From positions 5,588,501 to 5,652,500 of the forward strand of contig OU015568.1 of NCBI GenBank assembly GCA_907165135.1: DNA of 64,000 nucleotides, read 5' to 3'. This DNA comes from Oikopleura dioica (taxonomy: Eukaryota; Chordata; Appendicularia; Copelata; Oikopleuridae). The position numbers and the translations under genes are program-made. Of this stretch, positions 29,564-41,756 are shown piece after piece. The notes under the pieces were generated by a model that searched no databases, was not told the origin of the DNA, and saw only the letters and a program-made list of their open reading frames with translations. How positions within the stretch are numbered: position 1 is the first letter of the stretch; each line of letters opens with the position of its first letter.

Positions 29564-30829
29564 ATGAAGTTTCTGTTTCTTTTTCTTTCAGCCTCATATG
29601 AGGGAAAGATATCCAAGGAAAATGCTAATGTATTTTTGAGGTATGATTTTATGAATATTTATCTGTCAAAAAATTGAAGAACAAAACGAGCGAATACGGA
29701 GGGAGAGTATGAAATCTTCACGAGTGGAAATTTTGAGCGAGAATGCATCGAAGAAGCGTGTGACTCGTACGAGTTTCATGAAGTTTATGATGATCATGTT
29801 GCTTCTGAGATACTACTGGTAAATCGAAGAAGCTTAAAAATGCTGAGATAATTTTTGTAGAAAAAGTATGTTCTTTGCAAAGAATCGATTTTGCGAAAAA
29901 ATGATACCGATGATTTGGTTGACGCTCGTCGGAGCTGTATGAACAGAACTGAACCAATTGAAGTCTGCAGTATTGATTTACAGAAAAAACTCGATGATAA
30001 AGATTCCCAAGTGGAATCATTAAAAGCAAAGCTCAAGACAACAGAAGCAGAAGTTGCGTCTTTTAAAGCGAAGCTTAAAACAGCGGAATCACAAGTTGAA
30101 TCTTACAAAACATACTATGTACCATTATACCGTGACAAACTGATATAATGTCTTTTAAGCCCTATAAAAATCCATGCGCTGAATACGATAATTGCAAAGC
30201 ATTATGGAAGAATTACCCAACGACTCCGAATTTCGGAGTCCGAAAAAGAACAGAAAAATCGGGTATATTCGAGCAAAAATTAATTTTGAGGTCAATCAAC
30301 TCTAATCTCTTCGATTTAATAGACGTTTTAGATATCGATTGACGTTCTTTGCTCTTTTAATTGGGTCGGTAAAAATCACGGAAGCGTTGTAGCAATCACA
30401 TCGACGGGAAGAACAACTTCATTTGGACCTGGCGATAGATACTTTCAGCTTTTTGTTTACTCACCTGGAAAATGGATGCGAATTCATTTAGACAGGACGC
30501 GCAACCAGGAAGTGAGCAAAGATTTTAGTTGCTCTGAGGGAAATTGGTTCAATCTGAAAGTGAATCAGTATCAAAAAGAGAACTTTCCGGGCACAACAGG
30601 TGTTTATTTCTCTCAGATAACAAATATGAATATTATTTGATAATATTCTGATCATTAAGTGACTATTGTCAAATACAACAATCGAGAAATATGGTCTTCT
30701 CAAGTTCCGACAACACAAGTCATAACAGACCGAAATATGGATGTTTATGCCGGTGATAAACTACATCTTGTGGCTGTTCATAATGATTTTAAAAATTTCT
30801 ACTACCGAACTTTTCCTGACAAAGAATAA
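29564..30829 (+). CDS. Secreted Gla-domain protein with coiled coil and novel C-terminal domain
   Basis: Exon 1 29564-29640 encodes the signal peptide MKFLFLFLSA and most of a propeptide ending in a furin-type RTKR. Exon 2 29680-29818 encodes the Gla domain (ANTEGEYEIFTSGNFEREC, IEEACDSYEFHEVYDD) with the diagnostic GNFERECIEE..C motif. From 29861 a cysteine pair and a coiled coil follow (SQVESLKAKLKTTEAEV, FKAKLKTAESQVESYKT). Later exons include about 30163-30228 (PYKNPCAEYDNCKALWKNY), a region to 30599 (SVVAITSTGRTTSFGPGDRY, FVYSPGKWMRIHLDRT) and 30660-30829 (VTIVKYNNREIWSS). The join around 30229-30380 is unsolved. Gla glutamates are carboxylated by vitamin-K carboxylase and bind calcium and membranes. 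The polyadenylation hexamer AATAAA overlaps the stop codon. Confidence 0.78.
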
Positions 30830-30830
30830 A
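30825..30830 (+). terminator. Polyadenylation signal overlapping the stop of the Gla gene
   Basis: GAATAAATC: the TAA stop (30827-30829) is part of AATAAA, implying an extremely short 3' UTR. Confidence 0.5.
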
Positions 30831-31211
30831 TCTTTTACAATCACGCAATTCATTCGAAATAATTTTTTCACGTTAAAAAACTCAAAATCACTTCCAGGTG
30901 GCATTTATCGGTAATTGAATTGATAGATCTTCGCTCTGCCGATTCTGGCTTTCCTCGTGGCTTTGGCAGTTTTCGCTACTCGAGCGTCCGTTTGATCACT
31001 CTTGAGCCGGCGTCATTGCGCGAGTGGCTCACGCTCAGTCCGATCTGAGCTAATAATTATTCGACGTGAGTCGAGCACCCCAAAACGGATTTTCTCATAA
31101 CCGGTCCGAAACTCTCATTTCACATTTCATCGGCGCTTGATTGATCCTAATTCAACTACAAATAATTAATGAGCTTCCGAAAATTGTAAAATTAATTAAG
31201 ACGAAACGAAA

Positions 31212-31362
31212 TCGAGAAGTCGCTTGCGGCTTCGAGCTTATTAAAGAAGCCGCGCGAAGCGCGGCTATTAAATTCCTTTTTCAAATACTTTCTTCAAGTG
31301 AGAATATAATAGCCGCGCTTCTCGCGGCTTTTTTAATAAGCTCGAAGCCGCAAGCGGCTTAT
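31212..31362. repeat. 150-bp near-perfect palindrome rich in GCCGCGCGAAGCGCGGC
   Basis: Arms of about 55 bp: GTCGCTTGCGGCTTCGAGCT..AGCCGCGCGAAGCGCGGCTAT and its complement ending AAGCCGCAAGCGGC, with a 40-bp AT-rich loop. It can form a cruciform. Probably a MITE related to the AAGCCGC hairpins elsewhere. Confidence 0.75.
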
Positions 31363-33004
31363 CGATTTAGTTGTTTATAACTTGAATTTTTGTTATCATT
31401 GGAATTTATATAAATGATAAATTAATGAACCTGGTTGCATAAAAAGCCGCAGAGGTCATAATTTATGTTGAATATTCTTCCGCAAATTCGAGCCGTTACG
31501 TTCTAAAAACGATAAATGTCAGCCGACGCTCAATCTACTGGCTCCGCTCGGAAAGCCGATTTCACCCGTCAATGATTTCTGAATAATTTGTGGTCGCCGG
31601 TTTCGTGTTTCCAAAACGTTTTTGCGCAAAAAAGACAATTTTCGCGGCTAGTTACTTTGTAATTTCTTTTTGCATATTCAAAAGTCGAAAATGCTGAATT
31701 TAAAATCCAAGAAATCGACCCCAGTTTTAATTTTTTGTTGCGACTTTTGGTCGGCTTATTCATCTTGCAGTTGTTGTCCAGTCTGGCAGCAGGTGCCTCG
31801 TTTTATTTTCGCTCGGGATCGAGAAAATTCACAAGTGCTGTGACACGTGATCGCTCAAATTATTCTGTTCTCTGGAATATTTAGAAACAGAAGACTGTTC
31901 GACTTAATTTGATGCTCCTCCATCATCGTTACAATTTTGATCGATTAAAAGTCTTTTTTAATGAATTTTCTTGATTGTTTCTGAAGAAAAAAAGTTTTTA
32001 ACCCGTCTTAGAATTTGACCAAAATTTTGGTCAATTCTTAATATTCTGAAAGCTTATTTTTATTATTCATTGTTCTCGATTTTTAGCTTCAAAAATTGCT
32101 TTCTAAGCCATTTTTTGGAAAAAAATTGCTTTCTACCCATTTTGAAGCTTTACCAAAAAATTGGTCAAAAGTTCAAAATCTCCAAAAACGAATTAAATAC
32201 GACAAAAACGCTCAAGAAAGCTTATCTTCTGAAAATGGAGCATGTTTTGGTTAAGACGCGTTAAAACTTGTTTGGATTATGTTTATCGTTTATTTTTCTA
32301 GTGGCGTCCTCAAGTCGTAAGCCAACACCTCTTAGGTAACAATAAATGTCGCGGCGATAAGCGATAAAACGAGAAATTGTCAGAACAGGTTCCGAACAAG
32401 TCTAGCGGAATGCATACCAATCCTGATAATCGCAGAAATGAACCGCCCAGATGCACTCACGTTCCTTCCGAGAATGTTTCTAGAGCCCCTCATTTTACAG
32501 ATTCCGCGACTGAAATAAAATCTTTAGAGTAAAGGCTGATATTTGCCCTATAAAAATATATGGTATCATCCATGTTTAAAATAATGATCTTTTTCTATTT
32601 TGATATTTAATCGAAAAAACGCCACTAGAAATTAACACACACGTTGGCTTTTGTTACTATCGTTGAACCGCGGAATATGCGCCGAACGTTATTCTCGGAT
32701 CATATCTTCCCTTATCAATTTCTTTTGCCACTGCGGCTCCGCGTCAATTCTCTTATCGCTTCATTATTACAGTAGCACTACTTCTATTAGAAAAAAACTC
32801 CAAAACGTGAGTTTCGAGTCGAAACCTTCCACTCTGGAAGTCGAAAAAGTCGAAAACTAAGGGCGATATAAAGAGGCGAACTAATTGCGTCTTCCCAAGT
32901 CAATCCAACGAGCCAAAAAAGAGCTTGTTTTTTGGACAAATTGCTCTTGTTTTCGCTTTTTTCTACGTAAGAAAATTTCCTTGCTTACGATTTTTGATGA
33001 TGTC

Positions 33005-33300
33005 GAAACTGGGCTCGGGGTCCTGTGTTAAAAACCTGAGTCAGGGTTCGAAAAAACAATTTTTGGAAATTTTTGCGGTTCTTTAATAGAAAAAACGCTA
33101 TGCGGCTTTTCGCATTATCTCTTTCAGAACCCTGACTGAGTCAGGCTGACTCAGGTTTTCGAGCGGCTTTTTCAATAACATAGCCGCAAAAATTTACCTT
33201 TTTTTTCAAATTTTTGCAGCTTCATTGAAAAAAACCACTGTGCGGCTTTTCATTTGCTCTCTTAGACCCTGACCCAGGTTTTCTACACAGGTTTTCAAGC
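33005..33300. mobile_element. CCTGAGTCAGG-family MITEs, two overlapping copies
   Basis: GGGCTCGGGGTCCTGTGTTA, AAACCTGAGTCAGGGTTCG, CCCTGACTGAGTCAGGCTG, and at the right CCCTGACCCAGGTTTTCTAC with CACAGGTTTTCAAGCC. Confidence 0.65.
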
Positions 33301-33422
33301 CAAGTCTTGGTCAAGTTGATTTTTGTAAAATATTTATTTTGAAACTCGCCGAAAATTCGCAGAAACGTGCATGACGGCTTTTGGGTCAGCGGGCTTAACC
33401 CTCGCTCGTCAGTGGGGCTTTT

Positions 33423-33701
33423 CTAGGGATTCTTCTGTCTTTTCTGAATCGAGTCAATTATGTGGGGCGGATAGTAGAGTTCTTCAATGTCGACATTAGC
33501 AAAGCCGTAACCATCTGCCTCCACGTGATCAAGCTAAATAAAGCGTGTTGACTCAGCTTTTCTCGATAGGGTTGAAAAAAATACCTGATAAGAAATTTCG
33601 TCGTTTTGGTCGGCTTCGAGGGATGGTCGATCGGTGAGGACCTTTTTAATTGCCGCTGTTACACGTGCTTTTTTCTTTTTCTCTTCTTCGGAATTATTCA
33701 T
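33423..33701 (-). CDS. Small unknown acidic protein
   Basis: Exons 33701-33585 and 33533-33423, GT-AG, phase 0, 75 residues. N-terminal half is charged (MNNSEEEKKKKARVTAAIKK), the C-terminal half reads LDHVEADGYGFANVDIEELY then YPPHIIDSIQKRQKNP and stop. Single domain, no signal peptide, probably intracellular. Not recognised. Confidence 0.6.
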
Positions 33702-35989
33702 TTCGTGAAAGATAAAGAATGAACCGGAAATGAAATGATCTTCGAGCCCAAAAATTAAAAAATATTTTTTTGGGAAATGATGCTCATTTATAACTAAGTG
33801 GAAAAAAGTGAAAAAACTCATGTCGTCTGATCAGTACTTCTTTGATTTCCGAGCTTGTAATGATGCAATACTCGAAATGTTTTCGCGTTAACGCAAACTT
33901 ACTCCTTTAGTGGATCACTCAAAATATTTTACTTATCGCTTTCCAGACCCGAAAATCACGTTTGCGCCGCGAAAATGGACATTTTCGACTTTCGCGAATA
34001 AACATCTTTTTTTTTTTCTAAAATTTTAATAATCGAAAACGCGCGAATTTGCATCTGAAAGAAGAGAAAAAAGAAGGCGGGGTTCGACTCTTATCGAAAA
34101 TATTCGGAGACATTTTCGTTCAAATAATTGAACTTAAATGGCTAATTAAAGCGAATGCTTGAAGTGTTTTTAGACACCTAGTTGACTTTTACGAGGAAAA
34201 TTTCGAACACGAATGGAAAATATCAGCTTCAAAGATTTTTCAGAAGCCATTCTGTTTTTACTCAGATAATGGCTTTGGTTCAGTCAGGGCGATCTATCTA
34301 CAGTGGGTCAATTTATAAGATGGGCATCCTTAATCTTTGTTTTCAAAAAGTAAAAATAACAAAGTGATACCCTTATTTCAGTATTTGCCTTTTTATTTCA
34401 AAGAATTTCATATTTTTCTGCAAAAATAATGCTTTGTTTGTTTTTCTCGAAAACTGCATTTTTGAAGTCCTTCCAGCTTCTTGTTCTTTGTCACCATTTT
34501 CGACATTCTAATTCGCGTGAGCAGAGCGCGTCGCCTTAGCCACTCAAAATTCGCGGCAGCGCCGTGCATAAGAAACCAAAAGCCATTTATTTGAAAGCAT
34601 TTGCATTGAAAGCAACTTCAAACTTCAGTTTCTAAAAATTTCAAAAAAATCGACTCTTTTTTTTGAGAAAAAAGCACTTTTGGATGTCTTCAGATTTTGA
34701 CTCGAAGACTTGGGGAAATTTGGCGATTTGAGATTTTAATTTTCACACTGTGAAATTTGGTGCTTAGGGTGGTACTTAGAGTTAAGTTGAGAGCAGAAGG
34801 ATTTGGGAGAGGTTGGATTGCGACTTCGTGAGAATGGAAAACACGAGAAAATGCAGCTTTTTCTCGAAAATCTCAAAAAAGGATAAAAAAACCTAGTTTT
34901 CTTTTGAGGATTTGAAATAAGGGTGTCACTATGTTAATTTCCACGAAATTTTTTGGCGTCTAATAAATGGTTTGAACCTTCTCTTTGTCAAATCAAGTAA
35001 GGGTATCACTATGCTTATTTATATATCCGAATTCTCCATTAAGGAAGTGAGCCCCTTAAGCGGCATTTTATCCGATAAAATGGTGGAACCCATTGAATCC
35101 CTTCAAAAGAGTGGAAAAAAATTTTCCGTGGAAATTCATTTTTCAAGCCCTTAATTTGCTCCATCCGTGGATTATGCATCAAACAAGCTCTTTCTCCAGC
35201 CCCGAATTTTTTATTCATCACTTTGACATCCGAAGAAAAAGGCGAATGGTTGGTGAAAACATGGTCTAAATTTAGCAGCGCTTTTCGATTGAAAGTTTGA
35301 AATTCTGATTTTGCGGTGGCTTTTGTTTTTGAAAATGTTATGTTACAATTAGTTTGTTTAATGTTATAAAATCGGGACTGGCGGCTGCTGGAAACATTGA
35401 ATTTTCGCTTGTTGATTGTTTTAAACAAATTGTTTCGAAATTCTTATCATTGAAAAAACACGGCAAATGTTCTACAATTCAACATCGAAAAGCCCTCTAA
35501 CGCGGTTTCTCCTGAATTCGAATTTATTTTCCGCATAAATGAAGGGCATCCCATCCTGTATTATTAAAAACGTGGCTGGCAGGGAAACGATAGCCCGCTG
35601 CGAGCTGTTTTGAAATGATAAGAGTGCTTTGTATTTTTTCTAGAGCGCCTTATCGCTGCAATTATTTCTCTCAGGCAAAGGGGCTAATTTGATGGAACCT
35701 CTTTCATTTGACTTTTTCAGTAGTTAAGTTGAATCATGAATCGGATTTTTGTTGACTTGAAAAAGATAATGCAATGACACCCTTATTTTGCTTCATCAAT
35801 CGAAAGTTCAAACCCTTTTTCTGATGCCCTAAGGGCTGAAATTGCTAATATTGAAATTTTATGCAAGGTTTTAATTCAAAATAAATTTTAAAACGAAAAA
35901 TAAGGGTTTCGCAATGATAAATTTTTTAAGAAAAATAAAAAGAAGTCTCTTAGAATCGATTTCATTCTTAAGGGGAGGTGCAGAGTTGC

Positions 35990-36512
35990 AAATTTTGCTT
36001 TATTTTAACTGAGCTGAGCTGAGCTGAGCTGAGTGAGTAATTCTCTGAGCTGATAAAGCTGAGCTGAGCTGGCCTATTTCGGAGCTCACTGAGCTGAGCT
36101 GAGCTGAGCTGGCCATTTTCAGAGGTCATTGAGCTGAGCTGAGCTGAGCAGACCTATTTTTAAGGTAGTTGAGCTGAGCTGATCTGAGCAGACCCAAATT
36201 AGAGCTGAGCTGAGCTGAGTGAGCTGATTTGAGCTATTTTTTACTGTTTTTTAGTAGTGAAATTGTGTTAAAAACATTGAGCTGAGCTGAGCTGAGCTGA
36301 ATGATACTTGTCTGAGCTGAGCTGAGCTGAGCAGAACAGATGATGCTCGAGAATAATTGAGCTGAGCTTAGCTGAGCTGAGCGATTATTGTCTGAGCTGA
36401 GCTGAGCTGAGCAGATAAATTCATTTTCGAAAATCAGTGAGCTGAGCTGAGCTGAGTGACTGCTCAGCTCACTCAGCCAGCTCAGCTCACTCAGCTCAGC
36501 AAATTTGCAACT
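35990..36512. mobile_element. GAGCTGA-array inverted-repeat element
   Basis: Ends CAGAGTTGCAAATTTTGC and GCAAATTTGCAACTCTC. The interior is dominated by GAGCTGAGCTGAGCTGA runs in one orientation, with TCAGCTCACTCAGC at the right. Same architecture as the proven hAT-like MITEs, but no clean 8-bp duplication is visible; the flanks are part of another MITE. Confidence 0.7.
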
Positions 36513-36518
36513 CTCCTC

Positions 36519-36676
36519 CCGGAGGTGTCTTGAACCGACAAAAATTTCGACAGAATTTGCGTGGAAATTTTAAACCAATCAGAAGCCTGGATTCGCCAAA
36601 CCGACCAATCACCAGCCGAGTAGCCGCCCACGCAAAATTTGTCGTAATTTTTTTTGTCGGTTCCAGACACCATCCC
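36519..36676. mobile_element. GAACCGACAAA fold-back MITE
   Basis: GGTGTCTTGAACCGACAAAA at the left and TTTGTCGGTTCCAGACACC at the right. Inner AACCAATCAGAAGCCTGG and GACCAATCACCAGCCGAG. Confidence 0.8.
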
Positions 36677-37059
36677 ATTTTTAACCCCTTTTTTCTTCGA
36701 AAAATCGAGTGGCGATTTGGCACCCATTGATTTCCTGTAAGTTCAACCGGCGTTCCCATCAAAATTAGCGTCATTTGATTTCCCGTACTGAAACGTGCCC
36801 GCTGCGGAATGCTAGAATGGCCATTGCATGTCCGCTGCGGAGACAGTTGCGCCTTTTTTCGCGCCGCTTTCCGCAGTTTTAATGTTTCCCTGACGCCAAT
36901 TTAGAAATAGCTCTAAGAGTCCAAGTGGCGCAGAAACCGCACAAGTAGAATCTGCGTTGAGAGTATCAAACCAAGAAATGTTCGATTACTGACCCGAGAA
37001 GGCGAAAAGTGAAGACGAAATTTCGCGGAATTTTAATCATTTGGAAAGGCAAGGACAAG

Positions 37060-37285
37060 TTTAATGAAAATTACTAGAGTCAGCAACCTGTGTAGAAAAC
37101 CTGAGTCAGGGTCTGAAAGCAATACTGAAGATTTGTCAGACCCTGACTCAGGTTTTTCACACAGGTTGCCGAAGCTAGCTGAAAAAAACGATTTTCCGGA
37201 AAACCTGAGTCAGGGTCTGAAAAATCTTCAGTATCATTTTCCAGACCCTGACTCAGGTTTTCTTCTCAGCTTGTTGAGCCAAGGA
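37060..37285. mobile_element. Two adjacent short CCTGAGTCAGG MITEs
   Basis: First copy about 37077-37180 (AGCAACCTGTGTAGAAAACC ... CACACAGGTTGCCGAAGC), second about 37195-37280 (AAAACCTGAGTCAGGGTCTG ... CAGACCCTGACTCAGGTTTT, GCTTGTTGAGCC). These are minimal forms: two inverted ends with about 20-30 bp between. Confidence 0.78.
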
Positions 37286-37499
37286 AAATTCACCGTATCA
37301 AAAAAAATATTTTCGCCGAAGCATAAATAATCGAGGATTTACCGTGTCAAAGAAGTGTTTTCTTGAGGGATGATCTTTTAAGCCAACTATCAAACACGTT
37401 AGCGCAGATAGTCAAACAATCCCTCTTGCCCCAACAAACAACGTTTTCGCTGAAAAACCGTATCTCAAAAAGAATTTTAAAAATCTTATTCTGATTCAT

Positions 37500-37596
37500 C
37501 TGGGCTCGGAAACATTTGAAGAAAACCTGAGTCAGGGTCTGAGAGATCTTCCAAAACCTGACTCAGGTTTTCTACACAGGTTTCCGAGCCGAGATT
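37500..37596. mobile_element. Minimal CCTGAGTCAGG MITE
   Basis: GGGCTCGGAAACATTTGAAG, AAACCTGAGTCAGGGTCTG, then CCTGACTCAGGTTTTCTACA and CAGGTTTCCGAGCC. Confidence 0.75.
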
Positions 37597-38923
37597 CGTG
37601 ATTTATGAAAATGCCATCACTCGCCATAATTCCTGTCAATTTGGAAAAAGAAAAAACTCGTGAATCTAAGTTTCCCAAGCTTTCCAAACGAATCATGGCG
37701 AAAATTGACTTGCGAGTAGTTGTTTTGCGGTTTTCGCTAAAGTCACAAAACGTGGACAGAAGCCAACTTATGACTTGATTTCGAACTACTGTCGTTTGGA
37801 AGGGAAAGAATATTTATGTCGTCGGGGAAATAATGACGTGGTTAAGGTTCTTTGACTCTTCAGAAAGTGGAGTCCGAAAGGAGGAGGCTCTTTTGCCGAA
37901 CTCTCGAAAAGTGACGTTGGATCAAGAGACCATTACGACTTTCATGTTTTTCGCAAAATTTAAGGCGCTTTTTAATCGCGATTCAAATATCAACCAAATC
38001 GAAAAGGTGCTGTAATAGATAAAAATCGAAATTTTGCGCCAATCAAAATCCAGTTATTCGTCTATCAGCCAATCAAAAGCTCAAATTTCAAAATTTTATC
38101 AAAATTTATTGTCGAACTAAAAATTTCAGTACAAGTGAAAAGAAAACCAAATTTTTTTAATGAGCCAATCAGCATCCTGAAATTATTTTTTTGATTCATC
38201 AAATTATAAAGTCTTTAGTTTTGATCCACATTTTCTTTTTTTTTTGACGCAAAAATCCTCAGAAATGCGGAAAAAAGAGCCATTTTTGACGAAATAAGAG
38301 GGTATACCCTTAAATATTTTCCGAGCCGGAAAGAGGTTCCCTTGAATTCGCAAATTCATTCATTTCAAATTCACTTGAGAAAAGTCTAATTTTTAACGAC
38401 TATTTTCGAATTGAGCGTAATTGTATATTATCAATCCGGCTTGGTATTCAGTTACACAGGTTCTTTTGCGGTTCTCGAGGTTTCTCAAGGGCCAAATAAT
38501 AATCAACCCTTTTTTCGATTAATTTGAAAAAGAAGCAATAATTTATTTTGGACAGCGAAATCACGTGAGCGAAACAGGCTTATCTCGAGATTAAGATTTT
38601 TATCTCTGCAGTAGGGAGGAAAATCCTCGGCACTGACTTAACTTTATCTCGAGTGCGAATTTTGGTTGGTCGGAAGGACCTCTCATCGCGCCGAGGGGAG
38701 TGCTGATAACACGTTTTAAAAAGCGCAGCGGGAGATTGAACGGAAATTTCAGCGGTTTCCAAACAACAGCAAAAGAGGGAAAAAAACGGTATCTCTTCGC
38801 TCGACTCATTTTTCTGAATGAATAGAATTTGCTGGCAAAGAGTAAACAATTCGATTACTCTTCTTGTTAATAGTTAACCCTTCCCTCTGGCTTTTCTTAC
38901 CTTAAAAATTGAAGAAATCGACC

Positions 38924-39340
38924 ATGAGAGCCGACGAAAGCGATATTTCAGAGAGTACTCTTGGCGACTATAGAAATGATCCAACTTTGCAGGAAAGCCC
39001 GTCGACAGATGCAGCATTTCTTCATAGACTCATGGAACAGATGAATCAAATGAACATAAAGATTAGAAAGCTAGAAGAGGATAAAAGAGCAGAGCAACCG
39101 GAGCATCGCCTTGTTTCAAAGAAACGAGAAGACAAAATCGAGGAATTAGAAAAAAATCTGGCGAAAACAAAAGAGGAGAAAAAGTTGCAAGAATTTAGAT
39201 TCAAAAGAGAAATTGAACGATTAACAGTTGAAAACGAAACCTTAAAAAAACTTTTCAAGATTGACGAAAACAATGGGCGTGTGCAAGAATACAAACGTGT
39301 GCAAAAATACCAAGACTTAATAAAGTATAGCTATAGATAA
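38924..39340 (+). CDS. Coiled-coil protein, unknown
   Basis: Single-exon 138-residue frame with a good start context (ACCATGAGAG). N-terminal acidic/Ser region (MRADESDISESTLGDYRNDP), then an almost continuous helix of heptads (LMEQMNQMNIKIRKLEEDK, KIEELEKNLAKTKEEKK, IERLTVENETLKKLF). No intron, no signal peptide. Function unknown; intracellular scaffold-like. Confidence 0.6.
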   Translation: MRADESDISESTLGDYRNDPTLQESPSTDAAFLHRLMEQMNQMNIKIRKLEEDKRAEQPEHRLVSKKREDKIEELEKNLAKTKEEKKLQEFRFKREIERLTVENETLKKLFKIDENNGRVQEYKRVQKYQDLIKYSYR

Positions 39341-39634
39341 GAAAAAGATAAAGAACACGAACTTATCATACTGTAAGATTCATACATTTCCTGAAAAAAT
39401 CCAATAAGAAACGTGATGATTCGTGATTTTTTAATAAAAGTGACTTGATTAATTAATTAACAATGATGTTTCAAAAATATTTATTCTCTCTAAAAAAAGG
39501 TCATCAAAAAGCACATGGTCTTTTCACTTCAGAAAACAATTTCTATAATTTGCTTTGATACATATAAAGAATAATTTGTTTAATCATTTTCATTCAAAGC
39601 ATTTTCAAAAACAAGTTGCCTCACTCCGAAGCAT

Positions 39635-39898
39635 CTAACCAGCGTTAAAATCTCCCAAGATCCCCGCCTTGGTATGTTCCACGCATGCTTCTAGCCTCTT
39701 TCTATCGCAGAAAAGGAAATCGTACCGAATCGGCTTAGGCGCTGCCGCGTAAGTAGTATACAAACGATCAGGCCGCAGAATCTGAAATGGCAGGAGTCGC
39801 CTAGTGGGTGAGCACCAAAACACCAAAATACTTGTGGCTTTCCAACAGCAGCAGGAATTCCGCGCCAGACTTATTGAAATGACCACATGCAGGTTCAT
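39635..39898 (-). CDS. C-terminal exons of an unknown protein (partial model)
   Basis: Two phase-matched minus-strand exons, 39898-39816 (DEPACGHFNKSGAEFLLLL, ESHKYFGVL) and 39781-39635 (ILRPDRLYTTYAAAPKPIRY, FLFCDRKRLEACVEHTKAGI, stop). Amino-acid composition looks coding, and acceptors TTTTAG and TTTCAG are good. Upstream exons (perhaps near 39960-40115) are not resolved. I do not recognise the family. Confidence 0.45.
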   Translation of the reverse strand: MNLHVVISISLARNSCCCWKATSILVFWCSPTRRLLPFQILRPDRLYTTYAAAPKPIRYDFLFCDRKRLEACVEHTKAGILGDFNAG

Positions 39899-40579
39899 CT
39901 AAAAATATCGATGATCAAGCAGAAAAAAACGAAGAAGAAAAAATTCAAAAAGCAAAAAAATTGCAACACACGTTATAAAATGCTCGTTTACGGCGAAACT
40001 CGGGGTCCTCCAATATCTAGAATGACTTAATGCTTGGCTCTGAACCGGCAATTTCGCGGCGAAATCGTTTTTCATATTTTTGGGAAAATCAATCGTTGAG
40101 CGCGAAAGATGATCCAAGTGCTTGATACAACGTCAGCAAGAATCAAAAAAGATAATCTGACAAAAAGGAGGGGGAAAAGGTGTGACGGATTTTCGGGTTT
40201 TTCGGTGAGCTCAAATGACAAATCAAAGGTTTCGATCTTTCATGAGTTTTCATGATTTTGAAAATTCGAAGAATTCGCGTCTACAAAAGCAAAAAAGAAA
40301 GAACGAGTCGTTTAGCATAACTGTCATTCGATTTGTTTCGGTTTTGTCGAATTCCAGAGTTAGAGGACACTCTGGCGGGCGATAATGGGAGCTGTAAAAG
40401 TAGAAGGAAGAATGCGCGGACAGAGCACCTCCAGCTGGAAAAATTGCTTTGATTCCGCAAAGAAAACAACGTGCTCTAATTCGGCAGAATTAAGGACAAC
40501 CGTTTTTGATAAGCAATTTTAGGAAAGTCGAGATTTCTGCTTTATTTTAAACCTTTTTCTCGAAAAAGACGAATTTTGA

Positions 40580-40629
40580 AATTTAACCCCCTAGCGTATT
40601 TTTGAAAGCTTACCACGCAGGGGTTAAAC
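40580..40629. repeat. TTTAACCCCCTAGCG hairpin, copy 1
   Basis: ATTTAACCCCCTAGCGTATT and, after a short loop, ACGCAGGGGTTAAAC. One of four copies within 1.4 kb. Confidence 0.7.
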
Positions 40630-40703
40630 TTCAAAATGCTTCTTTTTCAAAAAAAAAAAATTATTAACCCTTTCGTATTCTCTCAAAAAACAAGCATTTT
40701 GAA

Positions 40704-40777
40704 ATTTAACCCCCGAGCGCATGTCTGAGGACCTGTCGCGCAGGCTTTTTGATTTCTTATGCGCTAGGGGGTTAAAT
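40704..40777. repeat. TTTAACCCCCTAGCG hairpin, copy 2
   Basis: ATTTAACCCCCGAGCGCATG with complementary CATAAG-like end TTATGCGCTAGGGGGTTAAAT; loop about 35 nt. Confidence 0.75.
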
Positions 40778-41638
40778 CTATTTGGACTTATAAAATCCTC
40801 TTTTTCGCCATTTTCATCAAGTTCGCCTCCTTCAAGAAAGAAAGTAGACCTCTGGTTGTAGGAGCACTCCAATCTCCAACATTGATATCAGCCAGCAGGA
40901 TACTGATAAGAGCATTCAATGTGCTGGTCGGATTTTTGGAGAAAAACGCGTTTCCAACGAATATAACGAAGTTTATCTCAAATCTCAAGACGTTTTATCA
41001 AAACGAAATTGATTTGCCTCAAGACCATTATTTTTGCAACTTCGCAGCAATGGGTTAAATTATTGAAAAAAAAAACGTGTTCTAACGTGTGAGAAAAAGT
41101 AAATAAGCCAATTTTTCGGGAATAGCCCGGGAGCTCGCGGGAAACGAGTTTTGTCGAGATCAACTGTCTTCCGGCAGAGACCCTTAGCGAACATTTCCTC
41201 AGTTTAGAAAAAGACTAGTGCCCCTGCCAAAGCTGACAATTTGGCAAAACTCAAGATGCGCCATTTCCTCCTTTTTGATTTTTCAATTTTTGTAATCTCC
41301 TGCCAAAACGCTCAAAGACGTCACAGCGGAAAAAACACGAGATTAATTTTGAATCGAAAAAGTTCAATTTTTCAATTTTTTTCAAAATTTTGAAAATTAA
41401 AAATTTAGTTAAAAAAGTACGTGTTCAAGAAAAAAGGCCATTGATTTTCAATTTTCCAGGGTGAATTCGCTGCTGAATTTTGGACGTCAGTTTTAAGCTA
41501 GCGCGAAATTTTACAAAGCTTCGCCTGTTTCCAAATTTTCGGCCGAGTGGGAACTACTAAGTGCGGACATGAAAAAGACCAATTCGCGCGAATGGGTTCA
41601 CTTTGACAGAATGGAAAAGATGATGCTGAATCGATTCG

Positions 41639-41711
41639 GTTTAACCCCCTAGCGCATGAAGGACAAAAAAGCGTGCACGAAAAGCTTTTTGAATACGCTA
41701 GGGGGTTAAAT
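41639..41711. repeat. TTTAACCCCCTAGCG hairpin, copy 3
   Basis: TTTAACCCCCTAGCGCATGA with ATACGCTAGGGGGTTAAA. Confidence 0.78.
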
Positions 41712-41756
41712 TTTTCGACGCATGGAAGAAAGGTTTTCCGGCTTCCGGGCTCGAGA

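Larger units (their letters stand above)
30830..33422. other. Gene-poor, AT-rich region
   Basis: Nothing convincingly coding. Holds one strong palindrome (31212-31362) and a CCTGAGTCAGG-family MITE pair (33005-33300). 31370-33000 is otherwise featureless to me. Confidence 0.4.
33702..38923. other. 5-kb gene-free, repeat-rich region
   Basis: No gene recognised. Contains five of the ten AAATAAGGGTGTCAC motifs, a GAGCTGA-array element (35990-36512), a GAACCGACAAA fold-back (36519-36676) and CCTGAGTCAGG-family copies (37078-37285, 37506-37596). Confidence 0.45.

Noticed and set aside
34080-34100. tRNA T-loop-like GGGGTTCGACTC
   Set aside because: No acceptor, D or anticodon arms can be folded around it; other GGTTCGA hits lie in MITE or array sequence.
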